From assembly GCF_048323655.1 (NCBI RefSeq), contig NZ_JBLUWW010000002.1:1-64000 (forward strand): 64,000 nucleotides of DNA, in the 5' to 3' direction. Position numbers and translations under genes: made by a program. The notes beneath the pieces are model-generated. The model ran no database searches, was not told the DNA's origin, and saw nothing but the letters and a program-made list of their open reading frames with translations. The stretch comes from Salinimicrobium soli (GTDB lineage Bacteria; Bacteroidota; Bacteroidia; Flavobacteriales; Flavobacteriaceae). Of the stretch, positions 50,737 to 59,800 are shown in pieces (the first letter of the stretch is position 1; each line of letters begins with the position of its first letter).

Positions 50737-53130
50737 CTACCAGAAAGCGGCACGGTTCTTTAAGCGATTCCAGAAGGTATTCTGTTCTTCGCCATAGGCA
50801 TAGTAATACCCGTATTTGTTTCCGTAGCCGAACTGAGCGGCTTCCACATCATTGAGGATGTAGCCGACGCCGTGCAGTTTACCCTGTTCTTTGGCTTCAA
50901 TACCAAAGTTAAGGAGTTTCTTTTCGGTGTAGCCTGCGCGGACAACGTAAAGCGTCAGGTCAGCGTATTTGTTAATGAGGAATGTGTCTGATACGAGCAT
51001 TGCAGGTGCGGTATCCACGATCACATAGTCGTAGAGGTTCTCCAGTTCAGCGAACAAGACAGCGGTTCTTTCCTGTCTCCATAACTCAGATGGGTTAGGA
51101 GGGATACTTCCCGATGGTAACAGGTGAAGGTTCTTGTGTAGCTTAGAAGAAATTAAGATATCTTTTAGCTGCAGGTCCTTCTGTACGAGGTAATCACTTA
51201 CCCCTCGCTGGTCTCTGGCAGTCGCCTCGTAACGCTGTAACTGCGGATTTCGCAGGTCAGCCCCAATGATAAGTACTTTTTTCTCTGCATTCGCCAGGGT
51301 CATGGCAAGGTTAAAGGCCGAAAAGGTCTTGCCTTCTCCTTTGATGGTCGAGGTGATGAAGATGATATTTCCTCCGGATTTATTACTTGTATTCACAAGC
51401 AGGTACTGCAGGTTCGTATGCAGGATCCTGAAGGACTCTGCCAGTACAGAACGGTCGTTGGTCTCAATAAGGTCGGTCTGGTTACGGGCGATCTTTGGGA
51501 TCTCTCCTACAATAGGAATGCTCTTGGTGATCTTTTCAATATCTCCACGGCTCTGTACCTTATTGTTCAGCAGGTTTCGAACATAGATGATCAGGAACGG
51601 AATTAGAAGGCCGAGGATAAGAGCTGCCAAGAGAATGATCTTTGGTTTCGGAGAGACCGGTTCTTTGGAGCTGTACGCGGCATCAACGATCTTTGCTTTA
51701 GGAGCCGTAGCTGCAAGGGAAAGACTGGTCTCTTCCCTTTTTTGAAGCAGGAACAGGTAAAGCGCTTCTTTAATGTTCTGTTGTCTCTCAATACCACGGA
51801 ACTGTTTTTCTTTGGAAGGTACCCCCGCGATCTGGGCATTGATGGTCGCTTCTCTGGCCGAAAGGTCTTTCTGCGAGATCAATAAGGAATTCCGGAGGTT
51901 CAGAAGGCTCTGCATGACGTTAGCCTTGATCTGTGATATCTGATTATTAAGATTGACGATTACAGGGTTCTTCTCAGTAGAACCCGAAAGGATGCGGTTG
52001 CGTTCCAATACCGTCTGATTATAGGACTGGATAGCGCTTACCAGGCTGGCTTCGTTAAAACCGAGATTGGCCGGTAAAAGTCCGTCCTTTTCATCATTCT
52101 TCAGGTATTCGATCATCGAGTTGGCCAGTTCCAGCTGGGTCTCCACTTCAAGCTGTTCTTTACGGAATTCGCTCGCGTTCTCAATGAACAGCTGCGATTC
52201 GGCCTGGATATTAGTAAGGCGGTTCTCAGTCTTGAATTCCTGTTTGCCGGTCTCCACAGAATCCAGTTCTGAAGAGATGATAGCCAAACGGTCTTCAATG
52301 AACTCAGCGGTATTTAAAGATACCTGGTTTTTATCTTCTATAGCTTCCCGGTTGTATTGATAGATCAGGCGGTCCAAAATATCCTGTGCTTTTTCCTGAA
52401 CAGGATCCTGCAGGCTGAGCTCAATGAGGGTACTGTTCTTGTCGGTCAGGTTGACCTGCAATCTGTTCCGGTAACTTTCTACAGCTCCTTCGAGGCTTCC
52501 GAAGGAAACCAATATGGTCTTGTCTATTTTGTCCTGCCCCGTCTCAAAGTTTGGAGTTAAGATGATTCCGCCGAAAGGAAGTTCTACCGGAGTTCCAAAA
52601 GCTCCTTTTTTGGAGTATTCTATTTCGGGGTTGCTAATGCTGAAGCTGGTGGAATCAATTATGTCCACTGCAAAAGGTTTCAGGTCTTTTAGCTGATCTT
52701 CACGGTATTCCAGCACCTGGATATTGAAGGGGCGCTCCTTGTATAATTCGGTAGTGCGAACCGTACCATCTTCAAAATACCGCACTTGTAGCTGCAGGTG
52801 CTTACCTACATTGTGCAAAAGTCGGCGGGATTTAAGGATGCCTATCTCATTTTCAATGGAATTGGTTCCCAATCCGTTGAACATGCCAAGGTCAGCAAAG
52901 GCTGAAAGATCGGCTCCCGCTCCTTTTTTCTCTTCATCTTTGATAATAATAGTGGCTGCGGTATTATAGACCGGAGTGGTATAGCGCAGGTAGAGAAAAG
53001 CTCCAAGGACGCAGAATATTACACCTGCTAAAAACCAGGGCCAGTGGATGAGATACTTTTCCAGTTCTTCCCGAAGATTGATCTCTTCTTCCTGGGGGCG
53101 GTAGACCGGGGGTTGGTTATTTTGGGACAT
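50737..53130 (-). CDS. wzc: Polysaccharide chain-length/export tyrosine autokinase (Wzc-type)
   Basis: This 797-aa protein has a Wzz domain with two membrane helices (about 30-50 and 495-515) flanking a long coiled-coil periplasmic part. A cytoplasmic BY-kinase domain follows: Walker A GEGKT with K601, Walker A' VLIIGADLRNP, Walker B YVIVDTAP. The C-terminus has a tyrosine cluster (YGNKYGYYYAYGEE), the autophosphorylation tail. It drives capsule/exopolysaccharide polymer export with the Wza-like lipoprotein encoded 3 bp upstream. Confidence 0.95.
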   Translation of the reverse strand: MSQNNQPPVYRPQEEEINLREELEKYLIHWPWFLAGVIFCVLGAFLYLRYTTPVYNTAATIIIKDEEKKGAGADLSAFADLGMFNGLGTNSIENEIGILKSRRLLHNVGKHLQLQVRYFEDGTVRTTELYKERPFNIQVLEYREDQLKDLKPFAVDIIDSTSFSISNPEIEYSKKGAFGTPVELPFGGIILTPNFETGQDKIDKTILVSFGSLEGAVESYRNRLQVNLTDKNSTLIELSLQDPVQEKAQDILDRLIYQYNREAIEDKNQVSLNTAEFIEDRLAIISSELDSVETGKQEFKTENRLTNIQAESQLFIENASEFRKEQLEVETQLELANSMIEYLKNDEKDGLLPANLGFNEASLVSAIQSYNQTVLERNRILSGSTEKNPVIVNLNNQISQIKANVMQSLLNLRNSLLISQKDLSAREATINAQIAGVPSKEKQFRGIERQQNIKEALYLFLLQKREETSLSLAATAPKAKIVDAAYSSKEPVSPKPKIILLAALILGLLIPFLIIYVRNLLNNKVQSRGDIEKITKSIPIVGEIPKIARNQTDLIETNDRSVLAESFRILHTNLQYLLVNTSNKSGGNIIFITSTIKGEGKTFSAFNLAMTLANAEKKVLIIGADLRNPQLQRYEATARDQRGVSDYLVQKDLQLKDILISSKLHKNLHLLPSGSIPPNPSELWRQERTAVLFAELENLYDYVIVDTAPAMLVSDTFLINKYADLTLYVVRAGYTEKKLLNFGIEAKEQGKLHGVGYILNDVEAAQFGYGNKYGYYYAYGEEQNTFWNRLKNRAAFW

Positions 53131-53133
53131 AGT

Positions 53134-53919
53134 TTATTTTGTTATCAGGATAGCCAAAGAGATTAATATTGAAGCTATTGAAATATATACTGAGGAGTTT
53201 CGGTTATAGGCAGCGCCCTGTTTCTGGGCTCCGTTAGGTTCTACATACACTACATCATTCTGCTGCAGGTAATAGAAAGGGGAATTCAATAAATTGCTGT
53301 CTGTAAGGTCAACATACTGATAGATCTTTCCTTTTTCAGTTTCCCTTATGATCAGAACGTTTGTTCGCTTTCCGTAGATGGTCAGGTCTCCGGCAAAGCC
53401 CAGGGCCTTATTGAGACTTAAATATTCGTCAGGAATACTGAAGGTGCCGGGGCGGTTCACCTCCCCAAGAACGGTCACCTGGAAATTGGCGATACGCGTG
53501 TTAACAATAGGGTTCTGCACGTAAGCGGAGATCTTTTCTTCCAGCATTTCTGAAAGCTCCTGCCTGTTAAGACCTCCCACGTGGATGGTACCCAGGACCG
53601 GAAATTCAATATTGCCAGCCCCGTCTACCAGGTAAGTTTGTAATTGGGGTTGGCCGGAAACACGGGTAGCATCTCCAGTACTCGGCATTCCCACTACCGG
53701 CAGGTTGAACGGCTGCACGGCTTCCAGGTTCTCTGCCGCCACGCTGATGGTAAGCAGGTCATTGGACTTTATTTCCAGACTCTTCTTTGATTCAGCAACC
53801 TCCTGTTCCAGAGCCTGCATATTCTGATAATAAGTGATCTTTTTTCCTGAGACACAGGAGCCGGCTAGCAGCAAGCTAAACGATCCGATGATCAGGGATA
53901 GGGAAAATCTGGTGTTCAT
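53134..53919 (-). CDS. wza: Polysaccharide export lipoprotein (Wza-type)
   Basis: The lipobox LAGSC (C22) is followed by a Poly_export domain (LEIKSNDLLTISV...YLVDGAGNIEFPVLGTIHVGGL) and an SLBB domain (VTVLGEVNRPGTFSI). The C-terminal hydrophobic helix (about 240-258) is typical of Bacteroidota Wza homologues. At 261 aa it is shorter than E. coli Wza. It is expected in the outer membrane as the export channel for Wzc, its downstream partner. Confidence 0.92.
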   Translation of the reverse strand: MNTRFSLSLIIGSFSLLLAGSCVSGKKITYYQNMQALEQEVAESKKSLEIKSNDLLTISVAAENLEAVQPFNLPVVGMPSTGDATRVSGQPQLQTYLVDGAGNIEFPVLGTIHVGGLNRQELSEMLEEKISAYVQNPIVNTRIANFQVTVLGEVNRPGTFSIPDEYLSLNKALGFAGDLTIYGKRTNVLIIRETEKGKIYQYVDLTDSNLLNSPFYYLQQNDVVYVEPNGAQKQGAAYNRNSSVYISIASILISLAILITK

Positions 53920-54740
53920 GGTTAATTTTATGAGGTTGCGAAGATAATAGTTTAAGATTTGTTTAACAATGATGAAGTTGTTAATGTGGGGTTCGAAAAG
54001 AGAAAAAGAGAATAGAACAAAGAGTTAAGAATCACTGACTTATTTATTCAAGGTTCCAGGTTCCAAGTTGCAGGTTACAGGTTACCCGTCAGTTCGAGCC
54101 TGCCTACCGTCAGTTCGAGAGGATTGTATCGAGAACGACGGGACTTGAGGTCCGCCTCTGTTCTCGATACACCTTTTGCTCGCTTTACGCTCACAAAAGC
54201 CACTCGAACTGACGGCACGGATAAAAGCCAACAGCTAATGGCTACAAGCCTTCTAACTTCATACTTCTAAATTTTAACTTTCAAAGAGATCCCTCGTCGG
54301 CTTTTTCTCTTGTCGTCAAAAGAGCCTCTGTCGGGATGACAGTTACCTTCCCCGTCAGTTCGAGCCTGCCTGTCGGCAGACAGGTAGCCCGAAGGGCGTA
54401 TCGAGAACAACGGGAATTGAAATCCGCCTCTTTTCTCGATACTTTTTCTTCACTTCCGCTCAGAAAAAACTCGAACTGACGGCGCGGATAAAAGTGAACA
54501 GCTAACTGTTAAAGGCCTTCTAACTTCCTACTTCTAAAATCTGACTTCCATAGAGATCCCTCGTCAGCTTTTCTCCTGTCGTCAAAAAGCCTCTGTCGGG
54601 ATGACATTGGAGCTCAAATACCAAATCCCAAATCACCAATTAAGCAATTAACCAATCCCTAATCCCCGTTCTCCGATTCCAAGATTCGACTGAAATAGCC
54701 AAAAGCCAACAGCTAACGGCCAATGGCTAATAACTAAAGG
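53920..54740. repeat. 820-bp repeat region with duplicated 266-bp composite unit
   Basis: Two head-to-tail copies of a composite unit occupy 54085-54342 and 54351-54608. Each has a nested inverted repeat (CCGTCAGTTCGAG...CTCGAACTGACGG enclosing TATCGAGAAC...TTCTCGATAC), then a family A fragment, CCTTCTAACTTC, and AGAGATCCCTCGTC...CTCTGTCGGGATGACA. An AATTAACC-type word array (about 54634-54668) and a family A unit (54696-54745) follow. The first 100 bp are the upstream region of wza. No gene seen. Confidence 0.88.
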
Positions 54741-55865
54741 CTAATGCCTACCGTCTAGCGACTGCACGAAGAGCTCATTATACTGCCTCAGCACATCATC
54801 CAGCCGGGGCATTCCCAGGCGATAGGATCGGGCCACCGGATCTTCGTTGTTGTAACTGTATTCCCAGCGGAATTCCTCGCTGGTTCTGAGTTCCAGTTTT
54901 TTGGTCCTGAAAATGGTACCGGGCCAGAGGGAGAAAGCGAACTGAAAACCGCCGGTCACCCCGGCGTCTGTCGCGGCTACGTGCAGGCCAATGTCTACAG
55001 TTCCATATTGACGGATAAGATCTACTCTGGCTCCTTTATCACCGAATAGGAACTGGCCAGCGCTGAACTTTCCGGTGAGGTTTTCGAAAAGCAGTCGGTA
55101 TTCCATATCTGCCACGGCGTGAAAGGCATCGAGCTCTTCGGAATAAAAACTCCCGGCGTTCATCCAGTAAAAGCCGGTCAACCCGGTTTCGAGCCCGAAG
55201 CTCCAACGGGAATCAAGGGGTGCATAACGATATTGCAGATCAAACCCGTAGCGATCGTAATAAAAGGAGCCTATACTGGCGGCTAAAAAATGCGAATTTA
55301 CTGGCTGGGTAAAGTAATGGATCATGCTGGGAGCGAGGCGGGGAGAGGTATCCTGCGCGTCCAGGTTATTCCGAACCGGAATGCTGATCCCCGTTTGCAA
55401 ACTTAGTCCCGGCGCCAGGTAGATCCTGCTGTCCAGCACCACATTGAATTTTATCTGGAAAGGATCTGAGTAATACCCGAACCTGGCGGAGAAGTCGGGG
55501 TTGATCCTGAAGTGAAAACGATAAGAGGATAGGCTATTATTACTTCGGTAGAATTCTCTCTCTGCTTGTGAAAGCTGAAAAAACCTGTCACTTCCGGCAA
55601 CATAATTTCCTATGGGCCGGTTGTGGTGCATCGGGATCCAGACCAGGGCTTTTTCTGTTTCATCCTGCAACATTAAACCGGCGTAGCGCATGGAGTGATA
55701 TGGGCTGCGGAATTCCCGGTATTCAAAGAATACCTTCAGGGTGTCGGCTTCCTCCAGCACCTGCACATTTTCAAAGCCGGCTTTAAACAAATTTTGCCCT
55801 ATTTCCTGAGCCGTGAGCGGACTCAACGACAGCAGCAATACTATTTTAATCCAAATCTTTTTCAT
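54741..55865 (-). CDS. YjbH-like outer-membrane protein, C-terminal part
   Basis: This 374-aa protein has a signal peptide (1-19, LSPLTAQ), then a small alpha/beta portion (FENVQVLEEADTLKVFFEYREF) and a beta-barrel-like region rich in alternating aromatic strands (FRINPDFSARFGYYSDPFQIKFNVV). The arrangement matches the distal half of YjbH (exopolysaccharide-linked outer-membrane protein), with the N-terminal half encoded by the preceding gene. Both have signal peptides, so they are separate proteins. It overlaps the upstream gene by 20 bp. Confidence 0.75.
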   Translation of the reverse strand: MKKIWIKIVLLLSLSPLTAQEIGQNLFKAGFENVQVLEEADTLKVFFEYREFRSPYHSMRYAGLMLQDETEKALVWIPMHHNRPIGNYVAGSDRFFQLSQAEREFYRSNNSLSSYRFHFRINPDFSARFGYYSDPFQIKFNVVLDSRIYLAPGLSLQTGISIPVRNNLDAQDTSPRLAPSMIHYFTQPVNSHFLAASIGSFYYDRYGFDLQYRYAPLDSRWSFGLETGLTGFYWMNAGSFYSEELDAFHAVADMEYRLLFENLTGKFSAGQFLFGDKGARVDLIRQYGTVDIGLHVAATDAGVTGGFQFAFSLWPGTIFRTKKLELRTSEEFRWEYSYNNEDPVARSYRLGMPRLDDVLRQYNELFVQSLDGRH

Positions 55866-56637
55866 AGCGTCTTAAAGCTCTAGGAGAAAAGTTTAAAGAA
55901 AAATTAGCTGCAGCGGTAAAGGCCCATTTCTTTCCTTCAAAAGTATGTCCTTGAAGGATCAACCAATTGGTTGGTTTTAAAAAAGCACCGGCGTTGATTG
56001 TGTGGGTATCATATTCCAGAAGAATACCTCCAAAAGAAACCGGTTGATAAGTGAGGCCTCCAAAGAAACCTTCCAAATAATTGCTGTGGCCGAATTCTGA
56101 TTTTGTAATTATTTCTAAGGATTCTAGTCCGTTTTTTTTTGGATTTCGTCTGATTAGGTAGGAGGAACCATATCCCCCTGATAAGTTTATATTTCCAATA
56201 GAAGTGGAAATATTTTTTGTCAAAACCAGATAGTCATGAGCCATAACTGGAGAAACCGAGGCGGGAGGAGTCCAGCCGAGAACTACAGCTGGAAAATATT
56301 TTTGTTCTTTTAAAAGTAGGAATCTCAGGTCCAATTGTCTGTCGCCAACTCCAATTTTATCAGCCATATGTGGGCGGTGGGCAATACTTAATCCTACTTC
56401 CATAAAGGAGGTAAAGTTCACCCTGGCATTGTAGAAGTGTACAGTATTCCGGTCGTTTTCCGGAAGATTGAAGATAGAATATTCTGTAGGTAAATATCCG
56501 AAAGAAAGGGACAGGTCTTTTTGGGTGTTCCATTCGGCAGAGGGCGTGGCAATATACCCGGGTTTCCCTAAAAAATTTACCTGTCCGTAGCCGGAGAAAA
56601 ACCCCAGCAGGGACAGGTAAAGAAAATGTTTTTTCAT
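55846..56637 (-). CDS. YjbH-like outer-membrane protein, N-terminal part
   Basis: This 263-aa protein has a signal peptide (1-18, GYGQ), then the YjbH entry motif NFLGKPGYIATPSAEW and repeated antiparallel strands with aromatic ends, typical of an outer-membrane barrel. In proteobacteria YjbH is one ~700-aa protein in the yjbEFGH exopolysaccharide operon. Here it is halved into two overlapping genes. It is probably involved in export of the cluster polysaccharide. Confidence 0.78.
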   Translation of the reverse strand: MKKHFLYLSLLGFFSGYGQVNFLGKPGYIATPSAEWNTQKDLSLSFGYLPTEYSIFNLPENDRNTVHFYNARVNFTSFMEVGLSIAHRPHMADKIGVGDRQLDLRFLLLKEQKYFPAVVLGWTPPASVSPVMAHDYLVLTKNISTSIGNINLSGGYGSSYLIRRNPKKNGLESLEIITKSEFGHSNYLEGFFGGLTYQPVSFGGILLEYDTHTINAGAFLKPTNWLILQGHTFEGKKWAFTAAANFSLNFSPRALRRYEKDLD

Positions 56638-56650
56638 TTTTATTCAGTTG

Positions 56651-57337
56651 CTATTGCGCGGAGAAACGATAGCGAAGGCTTAGTCCTACTTCCAGTCCCT
56701 GCACAGAGACCTCGTAAGATTCTTTTTGAGAATCTGTGTCGGCCTGATAATTTTGGTTGTATGATCCGGTGTTGTACCCGGCTTCCAAAGCCAGTCCAAA
56801 GTTGCTGTTTAACAAATATTCCGCACCGGCTTTAAAATTGGCGCCGTAGTTATTACCATTAAAGCTGTCAGAAGAATTCCCTCCTTCTGTACTGGTACGC
56901 TCTACTTTATTCTGAATGAAATAGCGGTTAAGGCCGGCTCCTGCGAACAAGTTGATCGCCTCATTGAAAACTCCGTCAAAGTTATAGACTAATCCTAAAG
57001 AAACAGGAATAATAGTCTGATCAATGCTCTCTGAAATGACAAGACCTCCCCCAAATGTTACTTTTTGGGAGAAATCGCCGGTCCAGAAGCCTACTCTTCC
57101 ATCAAGGGCCAGACCCTTATAAAGGTTTACCTCTGCGCCAATGTGGGGTATGACCCCTCCTTTGGTAAAGTCTGAATCTTCTTCGTAGTTCATCAGGAAA
57201 GCGCGCTCATCCAGGTCAGAGTAAGAGCGGTTCCAGTAAGAGATACCGGCTTCGAGGTGGTTTAATTTTATCTGGGCCTGTGCGCTAAATGCGAAAAGGC
57301 CGGTTGCAAAAAATAGAATTGCGGTTATTTTCTTCAT
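56651..57337 (-). CDS. Outer-membrane beta-barrel protein
   Basis: This 228-aa protein has a signal peptide (1-21, AFSAQAQ) and a porin-like eight-strand pattern ending in LRYRFSAQ. Strands such as FGLALEAGYNTG and VGLSLRYRF alternate polar and hydrophobic residues. It belongs to the general OmpA-barrel-like superfamily without a peptidoglycan-binding domain. It sits 13 bp upstream of the YjbH pair and 22 bp after the alanine-rich lipoprotein, all on the minus strand, so it is probably part of one operon. Confidence 0.82.
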   Translation of the reverse strand: MKKITAILFFATGLFAFSAQAQIKLNHLEAGISYWNRSYSDLDERAFLMNYEEDSDFTKGGVIPHIGAEVNLYKGLALDGRVGFWTGDFSQKVTFGGGLVISESIDQTIIPVSLGLVYNFDGVFNEAINLFAGAGLNRYFIQNKVERTSTEGGNSSDSFNGNNYGANFKAGAEYLLNSNFGLALEAGYNTGSYNQNYQADTDSQKESYEVSVQGLEVGLSLRYRFSAQ

Positions 57338-57359
57338 GGTTGTTTTTTCTGGTTAGTTA

Positions 57360-58418
57360 TTAATTTCCTGATCCCTGGTTATGGCAGTTGTTCAGGGCCT
57401 GCTGTAGAGCTGCATCAGCCTCAGCTTTCAAAGCCGCGAAATTTGCATTGACGGTAGCGGTCAGGGCTTCTTTAATAGTAAGAACAGCAGCTTTTTCTTC
57501 TGTACGCTTTTGTTCCAGAAGGTTAACAGCTGCAGTGTACCAGGCGGTAAGAGAACTGCTCGCTTCTACGGCATAAATAAGCGCAGCAAGTTTTAGTTGG
57601 TCTGCAATAGCAGGTTCGGTAGTTTCCAGGGCAACAGCTAATTGCAACAGGTCAACTGCAACAGCAGTTAATTCAGCCTTGTAGGTGTCATAATCGGCAT
57701 TAAGAGTAGCCAAACGGCTCTCGTAACGGGCGTCAGCTTCTGTAAGCCTTCTTGTATAGTTAGCCTGAATGCTTGCCAGCTGGGCGTCTCGTGTGGTGGT
57801 GAGTTCCTCCATCACAATAGCATAGGCTTCCTGTACTGCTTCTGCACATGGCCCGGTAACAGCCTGAGCTACGGCAAGACGTCTAAAGCTGGTATTGAAC
57901 GGGGCATCTGCAGCAGCTGAAGCCGTTCCCGTATAATCAGCAGTGAACTGGATGCTTGGCAACAGAGCAGCGATCTCTGCAGGCAGGTCGTCCAGCAGGC
58001 TTTCCAGGTTTGCCAGTTCGCCGTCGAAGTTCTCTGTGCTCATAATTGCAGTGATCTGTGCTTCGGTCAATGCCTGGGCTTCAGCAGCTACTCCTGCCGG
58101 CAGGGTAGCTGAGAAATTTTGTAAAGCCGTAAGACTGGCCTGGGTCTCTGTTGAAAGTCCGCCAGATCCAAGGTCGGTTATAATGGCCTGAGTGGCTGCC
58201 GAATTCTGTACACTTCCAAGGGCAGGAGCGGTGAATTCAGGATCCTGATCTTCTACCGGGGGCATTTCGCCAATATCCTCAAAGTCATCACTTACAAATT
58301 CATACGGATCAATGTACTCCAGGTCTTTAGTGCTGCAATTAAACAACAAGAAAGAACCTGCAAATAGACAACAAAACAAAGTTGCCCTACGCGCTAAGCG
58401 TGGAAATCTGGTTTTCAT
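57360..58418 (-). CDS. Alanine-rich coiled-coil lipoprotein, unknown family
   Basis: This 352-aa protein has a basic N-terminus and lipobox LLFNC (C28). After an acidic linker (DDFEDIGEMPPVEDQDPEF) it is dominated by Ala/Leu/Glu heptad-like helices: about 85-165, then 190-340. Two further cysteines, in TGPCAEAV and near the C-terminus (NNCHNQ), could form a disulfide tying the long helical arm. No family is recognised. It heads the OMP/YjbH-like operon, suggesting a periplasm-spanning structural element for the polysaccharide machinery; that is inference. Confidence 0.75.
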   Translation of the reverse strand: MKTRFPRLARRATLFCCLFAGSFLLFNCSTKDLEYIDPYEFVSDDFEDIGEMPPVEDQDPEFTAPALGSVQNSAATQAIITDLGSGGLSTETQASLTALQNFSATLPAGVAAEAQALTEAQITAIMSTENFDGELANLESLLDDLPAEIAALLPSIQFTADYTGTASAAADAPFNTSFRRLAVAQAVTGPCAEAVQEAYAIVMEELTTTRDAQLASIQANYTRRLTEADARYESRLATLNADYDTYKAELTAVAVDLLQLAVALETTEPAIADQLKLAALIYAVEASSSLTAWYTAAVNLLEQKRTEEKAAVLTIKEALTATVNANFAALKAEADAALQQALNNCHNQGSGN

Positions 58419-58576
58419 AGGTTGGTTTTAAAAATTAGAAACAAGTTTGAAATAAAGCTTTGTTAGGGACTTTGCTTTGTGTTAAAAGTCGCTAATATAT
58501 AAAAATAAAATTATGTTAAAATTATTTGAAATGCCTTGTTATTGCTGAGTTTGTAATGAATTGTTTTTCAGTAGGG

Positions 58577-59719
58577 TTATGTGCCGGAAGTTTCTTTTGC
58601 AGCGACCGGAATTCGCTTCTTCAGCGAACTCAACCAGCCGAATAACAAAAAAGAAAAAGCATATAACAACACCACCAACAGGACCAAATACAGGTGGGAG
58701 AGCTTATTGGAAAGTGAAAAAAAGATCCCGATTATCACCAAATTAAGCAAGCCCAGACTGATACTGGCTTTAAAGTGGGACAGACCCAAATCCAGAAGGA
58801 CGTGGTGCAAATGATTCCGGTCCGGTTCAAAAGGGCTATTACCATTCAGTTTCCTAATGATAATCACCCTCAACGTATCAAAAATAGGAATAAACAGCGC
58901 ACAGGCTAAAAATAACAAGCGATTTCCCGGATGGTAACCCTGCTCCATCAGGGGCAGATCGGGTTCCATTACCAGGATCTTTAAGCTCAGAAAAGAGAGA
59001 ATAAGGCCTATTACCAAAGAACCCGCATCCCCCATGAAGATCTTGTTCCTTCCCCTGGAAAAATTGAAGCGTAAAAAAGCGCTGAGGATCCCTGCCACAC
59101 TAATAGAGACCAGCACGTAATAAGGTTCTCCTGTGGTATAGAAGACCAGGGCGAAAACAGCAGCGATCAGGATGCCTATGATGGCGGCTAAACCGTCTAT
59201 CCCATCTATCAGGTTATAAGCGTTTACCAGTCCCAGTACCAAAAAAGCTTTCAACAGGTAACCTACCAGGGCGGGAATCTCGTGAATTCCCACGAAACCG
59301 TGCAGATTATTGAAATCCAACTCGGGAGAAAAGATAAGGAACAGAGCGGCGGTGATCTGTCCCACCAGTTTGACACGTGCCGTGGAGATCACCAGATCAT
59401 CTTTAAGGCCCACCATAAAAAGAATGGTAATGGCAGCGATGAGATGATTTCCAATATAGGTAAGTCGTAAGCCCTGTAGCAGGGATAGCACCAAAATAAT
59501 AGTGATGTAAAAAGCCACTCCCCCAAACGTGGGGACGGCGGTAGTGTGAGAACTGCGCTCATTTACGCTGGCCATCAGATTCTTTTCCTTGCTCACCCAC
59601 AGAACCTTGGGAATGAGATAAAAAGTTACTCCGAAGGTTCCCAGAAAGGTAGAGGTAAGGAACCACCAATAATTACCACGGAAGAACTCCAGAATGATCT
59701 GTTGATCAAGAATATTCAT
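58577..59719 (-). CDS. WecA/MraY-family sugar-1-phosphate transferase
   Basis: The ATG at 59719 (MNILDQQIILEFF) is preferred to an ORF start at 59767. This 380-aa integral membrane enzyme transfers a sugar-1-phosphate, typically GlcNAc-1-P, onto undecaprenyl phosphate to start a glycan. Motifs are GGVAFY, the substrate loop NLIDGIDGLA, catalytic MGDAGSL and RNHLHH. About ten membrane helices are visible. The polar C-terminal tail is short. It is distinct from MraY because of the WecA-type HLHH. It is the likely initiating transferase for the cluster. Confidence 0.9.
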   Translation of the reverse strand: MNILDQQIILEFFRGNYWWFLTSTFLGTFGVTFYLIPKVLWVSKEKNLMASVNERSSHTTAVPTFGGVAFYITIILVLSLLQGLRLTYIGNHLIAAITILFMVGLKDDLVISTARVKLVGQITAALFLIFSPELDFNNLHGFVGIHEIPALVGYLLKAFLVLGLVNAYNLIDGIDGLAAIIGILIAAVFALVFYTTGEPYYVLVSISVAGILSAFLRFNFSRGRNKIFMGDAGSLVIGLILSFLSLKILVMEPDLPLMEQGYHPGNRLLFLACALFIPIFDTLRVIIIRKLNGNSPFEPDRNHLHHVLLDLGLSHFKASISLGLLNLVIIGIFFSLSNKLSHLYLVLLVVLLYAFSFLLFGWLSSLKKRIPVAAKETSGT

Positions 59720-59800
59720 AATAAATAAAATTGGTTGGTGTAATTCCGGTCGGGTAGGGGCGACCATCTAATTAATGTAAGAGTTGAAATTTGTACTAAA

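Noticed and set aside
39700..54750. CRISPR array or integron among the repeats
   Set aside because: Repeat units vary in length and orientation, spacers are irregular, and there are no cas genes, integrase or attC-type sites.
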